DNA of 64,000 nucleotides from Kappaphycus alvarezii (Eukaryota; Rhodophyta; Florideophyceae; Gigartinales; Solieriaceae). The position numbers and the translations under genes are program-made. Location: positions 1,488,001-1,552,000 of the forward strand of contig NADL03000599.1 of NCBI GenBank assembly GCA_002205965.3, given 5' to 3'. Every line of letters starts with the position of its first letter. Position 1 is the stretch's first letter. Under the pieces are notes generated by a model. The model did not search any database and was not told the DNA's origin. It saw only the letters and a program-made list of their open reading frames with translations. Shown piece by piece: positions 55,501 through 64,000 of this stretch.

Positions 55501-58154
55501 GGGCATCCACGCCTCTTCTAGTGCCTAAACCCGGACCAGCACGATTTAGTTTTACCGTTGACTTGCGAACCGTCAACAAATTCACTGTGAAGCATCAGTA
55601 CCCTATGCTGAACATAAAACAGGAACTTCTGAAATTGTTCAAAGCACGTTTCTTCTCATCAGTCGACCTTTCTCATGGTTACTGGCAATTTCCGCTCGAT
55701 GAGGACTCACAGGTGCACCAATCGTTCATTACTCCTGATGGGATATTCTCACCAACCAGGGTCCTTCACGGGACAACCATTTGCGACGACGCATCTTCAG
55801 TCTGCACTCTCTAATATCTTCCCAAAGGAACTACTGCGAAAACTACTCTCCTAGATCGATGACATACTACTACACAGCACCACAATTGACGGACTTCTCA
55901 ACGGAATTCGTCTTCTCTTCCGGACATGTGTGCAGTTTTGTATCCGATTGCACCTAGAGAAATTCATTCTGTTCGCAAAGTCCATTCGTTGCTGTGGACG
56001 AATTGCCTCCGACGATCCCAGTCAGCTAGAAGGCTAATTGAAGATGGAAACCCCGACCACAGGAGCCCAATTGCAACAATTTGTGTGCGCCATGCAATGG
56101 GTCAAGACTGCCGTACCTGGATTCACAGCTCTGATCTCCCCATTACAAGACTTCCTGGAAAAGTTGTACTTGCACGCAGGAAAGCAGACCAGGGGATGTG
56201 TGGCAGCAGTACCATTGCAGTCCTTGGGGTGGGGCAAAGTAGAGGACGAAGCATTGGGCAACTGTAAGAAGTCGCTTGCAGACAGGGTCACCTTGGCACA
56301 TCTTGATGAAAACTAACGACCCTGCGTCTACACGGACGCATCTGATACCCATTGGTCGGGCATTGTCACGCAGGTGCCACTCGAGGATCTTTCGAAACCG
56401 CACAAAGACCAGCGTAATACGCCACTGGCGTTCTGCCCAGGTCGTTTTGGCGCCACCTAACTTGGCTGATCCACCCTCGAGAAATAATTATTCGCAATAA
56501 CGGCCACCCTCGAAAGGGTACTCTGGCTGGCCGCAACTGCAGCGGGATTTGACCTGTTTACAGACTACAAAAATTTGGTTTTCCTCTTTGACCCTCTCTC
56601 ACTGCTGCCGGACATGAGTCAGTCTTCTCTGCTTAAGGTACTTCGATGGGCCGTGCGTCTGAGCGCTTACTGCTACTACACCTGTTTTCACATCCATGGC
56701 ATGGAAAACGTCTGAACAGACATGCTCACTCGATGGTGTACACACCCGATTGTCCGACGTCTCGTGCAAGTCCCAGTCCTTCCAACTACCAGTTCAGAGA
56801 CCTCCTGTTGGCCCTCGATGACTGAAATTGCCGAGATGCAAAACGCAGAAGCCCAGCATCGTCATAGCTATTTGAAAAACATCGATGGGCTCTGGAAAAC
56901 GGAAACAGGCTCAATTTGGATTCCCGACGCCGCTGGAGACCTCCAACTCAAGTTTTGCATCATTTCACACACCGGACCAAGGGGACACCGAAGAAGAAGA
57001 ACTACGGCGAAGGTCTTGAGTTAACAATATCACTGGAAAACTCTTGAGGAAGATGTTTGCACGTTCGTGAAAGATTTTATTCACTGCCTCTCGACACTTG
57101 GTGGTGAAAAGGTACCACGTCCTCTCGGGACTGCAGTTCATGGAACGAAGGCGAACGACTTGCTCCAGTTCGACTACATTGAAATTGGACAGAGCCAAGC
57201 AGGTCCTAAGTACATCCTCTTGCTACGAGATGACCATTCTGATTACAAATGGCTTTTTGGAACACCAGCAACCTCAGCCGAGCACGCTGAGCTAGTCATA
57301 ATTGACTGGTGCGCAGCCTTCAACGTGCCTCAAGGACTCATGTCAGATGGACTCACACATTTTGGCAACGAAACGCTCAGAATCGTTGCCAAATCTCTCC
57401 GCGTACCACATCATTTCACCCTACCATACACGCCGTGGAGTAATGGTGCTGTCGAACGTCCTGGTAAGGAAGTGGTTCGTACTTTTCGGGCTCTTGTATC
57501 GGAGCGCCAAATGGAATTTTCCGAATGGCAGGACCTATTGCCCATCATCCGAAGCGTTTTGAACAACTCACCGTCTCCTCGAAACAATGTCGCACCCATC
57601 ACAGCTTTTCTTGGGATGGATCCTACTTCGCCCATCGCAACCTTTCTGCGGTCAACAACTACGCATCCTGTGAATATTACCGAAGCCCAGCTCGAACGGG
57701 GAATGAACATCAAAGCCTTGGAAGACCGCATAGCCGAGTTACATCCCTTGATCCACAGTACACTACATCGCAATCGAGAGGCATCTCGGTCCCAAGCATC
57801 GAAGGGAAAGCTCCCGAAATTTGAAACAGGTGATTTAGTGCTTGTAGCGCGTGATCAACTTCCAGCCGGCGAGAAGCTGGCACTACGCTGGAGAGGTCCA
57901 AGGCGCATTGTGCGAGCGCTCTCAGATTATGTGTACCAAGTCGAAGACTTACGGAACAGAACATTGGAAGACATTCATGGAACCCGCCTAAAGTTCTATC
58001 ACGACGCCTCACTCGATCAAGAAGCGATTATGTCTCATTTACTGTCGTCGGAAACTGGTATGGTTGTTGCAATGCTACTCAATTTGATCGAGACAGAGGA
58101 CGGCCTATATGTGAGGGTTCGTTGGAAGGGACTCGAGAAAGATAAGGACTCTGA

Positions 58155-59195
58155 TAGGGGTAAATCGTCGGGAGAAGAGATACTCAGACCCAACTACCCC
58201 AAGAAGGAGGTGTTGCAAGCGACAAAAGTGCTACCGTGGTATAGTTGAACGAACAAGAAGGAGTGTATATGGAAGACATTTGAGAGGTTTACAAGCAAGT
58301 ATGGAAAGGGCAAGGTCTACCACTGATGCTCTGTGAGCAGCGTAGGAAAAAGGTTTCTTGAGTCTGAAGTTGACTCTCAACTCCCTACTACTCAGGACTT
58401 GGCTTGAATTTGTCTGCCAACTTGCTTGACCTCTCCATGAGGAAGCAGTTTACTCAGCTTATATAGACTTTTGGCTACCCCTAAAGTCCGAACAAAACTA
58501 CAGAAGATACCAGGAAATGCATACAAACAATTTGTGTGGATGATATACTCTAAACAAAAGATACTTAAGAAAGTAACGATCAATGAGGTCCTCTTATTTC
58601 CCGTTCTCTAAATCAGATCCAAACAACTCCTCTAAAATATCCATGCTGTCCAAGCATTCCCACAAGTATATGCGAACGGCTCATAGCTCTCTATTCCCTC
58701 CTGGGAGATATATAAACTACTAAAGATATCTCCATCCGGTTCCAGCGTCGGCACCACTTGTTCCATACTCTCCAGTCCTGGCCCCACCAGTCCAACACTT
58801 TCCATGCCCTCTGTTCCCTCATCCACCTCGTCCTCGTCCTCGTCCTCATCATCCTCCTCTTCCTCCTCCTCCTCCTCCTCCTCCTCCTCTTCCTCTCCAT
58901 CCTTCTCCTGAGTCTCGTACACTAGCTCAGGGGCTAAACATTCCTCGAAGGACTCCCCGCTCTCCTCCTCGACTTTCTCAGTCTCATCCTCACTTACCTC
59001 CCTCGCTCTTCTTCTATGAAGAGGCGGCGAACGAACTCGATGATTTTCTTCTTAGTTTGCCGCCAGACGTAGTCGTAGGCATCGGTTGGCCCGTAGGCGG
59101 CGAGACGGAGGCCATTGATGGGACGGGAAGGGCGGTTTTTGGAGATAGGGACAGATGGGCGATTTGACGTCATATTTCTGGAAAAGGGGTGAGCG
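58155..59195 (+). repeat. Right long direct repeat of gypsy element B
   Basis: This is the partner of 51485-52595. It starts within the pol C-terminus, carries the same TTATATAGA box (about 58459) and a broken relative of the antisense acidic ORF (about 58600-59165). Similarity ends near 59195. Confidence 0.8.
58845..58905. repeat. TCC microsatellite
   Basis: A TCC/TCT triplet run codes for glutamates on the minus strand, at the place of the hexamer microsatellite in the left repeat. Confidence 0.85.
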
Positions 59196-59509
59196 GGGTT
59201 GCGGATGGTGACAGAAAGGGTAATCAGCTTATAAAATTGTTGGCGGTAGGGGTGATGCTTCAGCGACAATGCTATACCACTTTAAATAGGGGCATGTCTT
59301 CGGTAATCATCATGGTCTTGGTCAAAAAAAGGCGATACTGCGGCCTCGGATTTGCATGAATTCGGGGCATCATAAAAATCTGCGTGATAAAATATCGGAA
59401 CTGAATTTGGGAGGCGAAGTGACCACGAATTGAAAGGGGTCTCTTTGAAGGGGGAGGACCAAATATTCAAACATAAAATAGGAAATGGAGTTGTACAGTG
59501 AATTTGGAT

Positions 59510-60010
59510 TCATAAAGGAAAAAGATATTCAGAATTTGTTTTGGGAAGACAAAGGTAGGACGATTGGTCAAGGACGGATTTCAAGGTGCGAAGAGGACCT
59601 TTTTTCGTTCCGACAAAACCCTTTGTTTCTCCTACGACACACCGTGCTCGAGGAGAAACTGCCCAAACACTGTTGGCATCTACGGGGATCTCATTTTTCA
59701 CTGCATTCATGGAGATGAGCCTCTCCATGGCTTCGGACTGCCGAAGTCCAAAGGCGCGCGTCAGAACTAAAACAAGGGTTGTTCGCCCACCGATTGTAGA
59801 AACAAGTACATATGGGCAGCACAGGAACAGGGTCGATATCCACGCTGCAGGTCGCAATGGGGGTACCGACTTCTTCCACGTCACTTTTCTGAGCCCTTTG
59901 GCCACCTCGCCTAGAAGAGCGAAGCGCTTCAGCCCGCTAACATCTCCGAATGCGACAAAAAAAATCGAAATGCAGAAGATATCGGCAGTCCCTCGCCTTG
60001 TACACAAGCA
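59510..60010 (-). mobile_element. Tyrosine-recombinase element relic
   Basis: The minus strand carries a coding-like segment with a KGLRKVTWKKSVPPLRPAAW block and an AFGLRQSEA block. The latter resembles the first catalytic-arginine region (G-L-R-x-[ST]-E) of tyrosine recombinases, and the former recurs on the plus strand at about 60690-60800. It is probably a relic of the same broad kind as 3239-5890. It looks broken and old. Confidence 0.5.
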
Positions 60011-60349
60011 TTCGGCTTTTCCCAGTGCCCGTCTTCACCCTCGGCTGATGGCATCCGGAAACACATCCGGTGATCATAGAAATTCAAAGGGACGTCGCCA
60101 TGGGACCAGTGGAGACTTTTGAGCGGGGAAAAGTTCGGATAGTTAAATATTTGGAAAGTAGGGGCATCTTCTAAAGTGAGAGGATGCTGTCCGTTTTCAT
60201 GCCAAGGCACGCTGCGATAAGCATTACTTCAAATGCGACTTCTGTTCTAGCTGGCCTCTCGCCGGTCTTTTTGTGAAGCATTGCTGAAAAACCGCCTAGG
60301 AGATAAGCATTCGAGCATTCCTTCCAAGGAAGGGGATTTTGGGGTTATC

Positions 60350-60655
60350 TTAATGTATGGAAGATGTGGACGCTTGTATCCACGCCGCTAGTGCGTTGTG
60401 GGGGACAAGTCGTCGCTGATGGGTAACAATAAATAACATTCCTAACAGGGCCGGCTCAATGCCAGCGAGCAGCCATGCCGCGTTAGACATGACGGCCGTG
60501 GCAGCGTGCCTTTCAGTAACCACCGCTGTAACCTTCCCATAGGCCTCCACGTTCCGCGCGACGTCGGTTAGCACCGCGTACACGTCTGGGTGCCAGCGTC
60601 CGAGGGTGGATATTGGGATAGGCACAAGCCTTCCTATAGCAGGAGGCGCGAGCAA
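60350..60655 (-). mobile_element. Relic of unnamed element protein (STLGRWH family), second copy
   Basis: A minus-strand frame of about 101 codons shares STLGRWH, SNAAWLL and VTHQRRLVPHNALAAWI with 6586-7167 and 5930-6065. Function is unknown. It lies next to tyrosine-recombinase-like sequence, as the first copy does. Confidence 0.5.
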
Positions 60656-60689
60656 GGGTTCATACCGTCTACGCTTGGTGGATACTGCT

Positions 60690-60800
60690 GCATTGAGGGA
60701 GGTGAGTGGATTGAAAGTACGGACTCCTTTATTGGAAGGCCCAAGGGGATTGACGAACGTGACGTCAAAAAGGTCCGTCCCTCCGTTGCCTGGATATCCG
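60690..60800 (+). mobile_element. Short relic matching the 59.5-60.0 kb tyrosine-recombinase piece
   Basis: The plus strand encodes VSGLKVRTPLL ... KRSVPPLPGYP, matching LKRFALL ... KKSVPPLRPA of the minus-strand relic. The two pieces are therefore inverted relative to each other. Confidence 0.5.
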
Positions 60801-61251
60801 GCCTTGTGCGGTGAACATGTCCTTCCGAGTAATAACCACCAAACAGTTCGACCCTGTTGAGATCATGTTCCTCAAATTAACACACTACGCGCGACCTGCA
60901 ATTCGAACATTGCAATTGAACATTTCGAACAAAATGTACGGTACCTCGTCTGCATTTCCTATGATAAGAAATCTTGGGCATGGCGTACACGTATGCTATC
61001 GTCCCAACCCACACTCATACCCGTATTATTTATTCCTTAGCTGCGGTAGAGCTCGAGGAGAGCGGAACAGGGGGCCGCCATCTGATGTCTTGATTTCATC
61101 TATCCTGGCACCGCTACTTTGAGAGCGTATATCATACCCATTATTCCATAGTGCGGTTGTCCCGTTGTTCCTCGTCTCCTCCTCTGCTTTTCAGAGCCAA
61201 ACAGTGTATGATCAGACCGATGCTCCTTCGACATTCCAATTATGTCATAAT

Positions 61252-61970
61252 TTACACAAAAACGTCGTCCCAAATGATTGTGGTCCCATTTTCTCCCTTC
61301 GTCTCTGAATTTGGGTTATGGTTATGGTGAGTAAGCACAGGAGATTTCATCTGTTGTCGGTCATTTTCATCCCAAATTATTACAGTCCCGTTATCGCTCG
61401 ATAGTTCAGAATTTGGAAATTTACTCGGATTGAATGTTGGCTCCTGGTTATTTACCGATATTGAATCGAGAGGTTGGCTCGAATCGTCGTCGCCCAGAGG
61501 AACCCGTTCCCCTGCTACAACGGAAACCATGTTCTTTTCCTGTAGTACGGATGTATGGATGTCATTTTCGGACGTGGTTGTTTGTGATCGCAAGCTACTA
61601 TCATACGTGAACACCGAGCTGTTATCAGTTATTAGTCCTGGCTGAGAATTGTAGATTTGAGCATTCGAATCGTATAGTTCATCCTCTGGCACCTTATTAA
61701 ACCCGTTTCTTGAATTGTCCTCCCAAATTACCGTTGTTCCTTTTTTTGTCGGGGTATTGACCTCTGATCCCTAGTCCGACTTCGTAGAAGAGGGGTTGCG
61801 ATAACCATGGAGGATGCTAGAAGCAAAGGAAGAATCGTTGCATGGAAATGGGTGCTGATTTGATATTTCCGCACCATAGTTGTCGACGAAAATGTGAAAT
61901 GAGTCTCAAAAATTTTCTTTCTTCGGTGCGACCCTTGTGGGTGAAGCTATTTCATTAGATTGATCCGCCA
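61252..61970 (-). pseudogene. Broken gene with three G-T-x-I-W-[ED] motifs
   Basis: One minus-strand phase runs from an ATG at about 61970 (MADQSNEIASPTRVAPKK) to a stop at 61252, about 240 codons, interrupted by two in-frame stops near 61910 and 61770. The downstream two-thirds is open. The protein is Ser/Asn/Asp-rich and carries a motif three times: KKGTTVIWEDN, DNGTVIIWDEND, and ENGTTIIWDD five residues from the end. Short G-T-[hydrophobic]2 motifs of this sort occur in tails of Ste20/germinal-centre kinases, but no kinase domain is present here, so that link is speculative. A TATATA sequence lies just before the ATG. Family not recognised. It could be a gene with introns instead of a pseudogene. 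Confidence 0.45.
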
Positions 61971-62719
61971 TTATATACAGTAGTCATCAAAGAAAGACTG
62001 CTTAGGTCTCCCACAGCGCAATGCTTTGGACCAGAGCCGTGCATTGCCGTTATGGTTTTCATTTCAGGCATCTGAACTTTTAGCGTTTGGTTACAATGTA
62101 CGGAGCACGATGACATCTGGGTCCATTTTAGCCTCACTTCAAGTACACATGTGACGCGTTGGAAGTTAAATCCAGCAGCAAGGTTCCTTACCTCATATCA
62201 AAACAACCCTAGGATTGCCTCCCAAGAAAGAACGATGCTAGTGCCCAAGGACTACAGCAAAGGGGAAAGTGTGGAGTCGTTTCACTTTGAAAGACATCGT
62301 GGCTGTTATCCAGCATGAGTACCCGTGTACACTTTATTGTGGTGAAGCATTGCGGTGTGTCGGAATAAGCGAAGAGAAGTACAATATTGTCAAAGAATTA
62401 TTGTTGTTTGCACACTTCACTGTTTCCGTCTACTGATCTATGCAGAAAGTAACCCCTTTCATATTCTAGTTACAGTGTTTTCCTGCGAACCCCTCCAATA
62501 TTCTAGTTACACTACGTTCTTGCAAGTTCCACCATCCTCCCTATATTCTAGTACAGATTTACGATCTAGTTAACTTTCAAGAATACAGCAATGAATTTTA
62601 CATTGCCTTGACATCCACTCTGCAAGTTTTCCTGTAGCCAACATCTCAATTACTGTACAGTAAATGAACCCCCTTTTCCCTCTTTGAACTATTGATCTTA
62701 TTTCCGGGGCGCATCGCAT

Positions 62720-63125
62720 CTGACGTCGCCATGACGTCCCCATTTAAACAGTCCTCACTCACGAAAGCGACGCAAGTTGCGCTGCCGCCCTCGGGCACCA
62801 ACACAAGGTCCTAGACCTACAACACAAGATGTAAAGGCGCCTGGTGCCCCCCTTCCAGCTCTCCCGCGACCCGGGCTTCCGATTGTAGCCCATGGTTTTT
62901 GGTTCCCTCGGTGCTCTTCTCCGGAGACTGTGTTATTTATCGAGGAGTTTGTACCCCGTGTTGCCAGGAAATGCCACACTTCGGACACTACTATTCGCAT
63001 GAGCATCTACCAGCGTATGACTTGAGCCTGGTGGTCGTCTGTGGCTATGGCCATCCTGTCCAGAGCCCAACTGCACGTGACCGATTTGGTGCATACAGTT
63101 AGCTTTTAACTGAATAGTCGGTCAG
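62720..63125 (+). mobile_element. LINE 3' fragment
   Basis: This is the decayed end of an R2-like LINE of the 25-37 kb family. It covers DVAMTSPFKQ (compare DLTVVSPFKQ), TKATQVA, FIEEFVPRVARKCHT, TTIRMSIYQRM and a GTTAGCTTTTAACTGAATAGTC tail like the other 3' ends (the stop lies in its middle). Same strand as the main cluster, 25 kb away. Confidence 0.78.
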
Positions 63126-63329
63126 TCGGTGCACAGTCTTCATAAGTAATGAGTGAATATCTCTCTCGGGATCAGTTTGCACAATGTAGATCATGCCACC
63201 TGTTTTGAAAGCAAGGTGAGAAGAATTCTACCCTTCGCGCCACACTCACAGTAATCTAACACCATTCACCCCCATTTGCAAAGAAATTGAGTGTCTGCAA
63301 CTTAGCTTCACTACCCGCATAATGAGCCT

Positions 63330-64000
63330 CTAGGGACTCCTACCTCTTCCTCGCCGTGAAAATTCTTGGATTCGCTGACAGAATTGGTGAACGTTTTGGC
63401 TCCCGGGAAAGGCCTAATTCCACTCGCACCGTAGATTGCCGGAGCCTCACTCACACCGCTTGCAAAGAAAGACATGACCCCGGGCTCCATAGCAGTGGGA
63501 GAGACTCTGTGCGGGTAAATGAATAGCTGCCTCGCAAGGGGGTTAACGAGAAGGCCGACGGCTACTTTCAGCCTCTTCAGGTTGGCATCGCCACAAAAGC
63601 AAGAACGGATAATTTAGTTCACGGCGTTCGGTGCATTGTGAACAAGTTTGGAACCAGTTCAGACTACGCGCTTCCATCGTAGATCCGAAGAATGCCTTCA
63701 ACATGTGCAGCCGCGCCATATTCTTCAACCCCGTTCGAAATCCTTTCCCCCAGCTGCTTCCCTTAAAATTGTATTGCCACATCACCGAACCAGCGTTCCT
63801 CTAACAGGCTTCGAGATTACGGGGAATGTCGTGGGCACATAGCAAGGAGACCTGCTTGGCGGGATACTCTTTGTCCTTGTGCTCCACCCTACTGCTCTGA
63901 AGATCAAGGAATTACTGTTGGCACTCGGGGAGGAGGATACAGGGTTGTATCTACTTCTTTTGGAGTTGCAGTATCATGACGATAGCCAAATTTCCGCCAA
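63330..64000 (+). mobile_element. LINE-type reverse transcriptase fragment of another family
   Basis: In shifting phases the plus strand reads FQPLQVGIATKA ... LVHGVRCIVNKF, then VDPKNAFNMCSR (motif A), then QGDLLGGILFVLVLHP (motif B), then YHDDSQI (motif C variant, Y-x-D-D). This order and spacing is that of a LINE RT with the QQGDPLGPLLF-type motif B, unlike the QQGDPASMLLF of the 25-37 kb LINEs. The stretch runs off the window edge. Several frame shifts are present. Confidence 0.65.

Larger units (their letters stand above)
51485..59195 (+). mobile_element. Ty3/gypsy-like LTR retrotransposon B with long end repeats
   Basis: This is a fossil element that looks broken at several points. Between long direct repeats lie a leader (52600-53540), a Gag-like region (about 53548-54350), a protease-containing stretch (about 54400-55270), reverse transcriptase (about 55350-55820), an RNase H region (about 56040-56720), and integrase (about 56850-58050) with a zinc-binding start, the core (FDYIEIG ... 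SDGLTHFGNE ... PYTPWSNGAVER) and a C-terminal chromodomain-like end (VRVRWKGLEKDKDSD) to 58248. The end repeats are still similar, so insertion is probably younger than relic A. Its family resembles gypsy elements common in algae and oomycetes. Confidence 0.85.

Overview
This is nuclear DNA from a eukaryote. It has a Pol III-type tRNA gene with internal A and B boxes, large single-exon genes on both strands without operons, and many eukaryotic transposable elements. The closest fit by inference is a red alga (florideophyte seaweed type). The few host genes are uninterrupted or nearly so, intergenic DNA is dense with old elements, and one gene encodes a membrane-anchored CBM20 starch-binding protein, which suits an organism that keeps starch in the cytosol. 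The sequence alone does not settle the lineage.

Layout. 1-3238: no recognisable gene. 3239-7170: a decayed DIRS-like tyrosine-recombinase retroelement (fossil) and relics of an unnamed element protein. 7171-12883: gene-poor DNA sprinkled with a short palindrome built on TACTGTAC/GTACAGTAC, ending in a pyrimidine-rich leader. 12884-25123: the host gene island, with a PHO80/U-type cyclin (+), a CBM20 protein with one membrane helix (-), a very large acidic repeat protein with a C-terminal tail anchor (-, two frame breaks) and tRNA-Phe(GAA) (-). 25213-37220: a cluster of R2-like (restriction-like-endonuclease type) LINEs starting about 90 bp from the tRNA, with two near-full-length copies head to tail, an inverted piece between them, and three 5'-truncated relatives downstream. 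37510-41290: a broken Ty3/gypsy relic joined to another LINE scrap. 41445-51480: AT-rich DNA with two broken Tc1-like DNA transposons in opposite orientation and a diverged 1.3-kb-spaced direct repeat. 51485-59195: a broken Ty3/gypsy element between two >1 kb direct repeats, each carrying an antisense acidic ORF. 59500-60860: more tyrosine-recombinase-type relics. 61250-61970: a broken host-like gene with a repeated G-T-x-I-W-[ED] motif. 62720-64000: two LINE fragments of different families.

The most notable features are the LINEs. They are two-ORF elements with an R2-like zinc finger and a candidate restriction-like nuclease, whereas named R2-type families usually have one ORF. The two large copies are mosaics: the first ~1.1 kb is almost identical, then identity drops sharply to roughly three-quarters. 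The other points of interest are the palindrome swarm, the two tail-anchored host proteins side by side, and the antisense acidic ORF that travels with a gypsy element.
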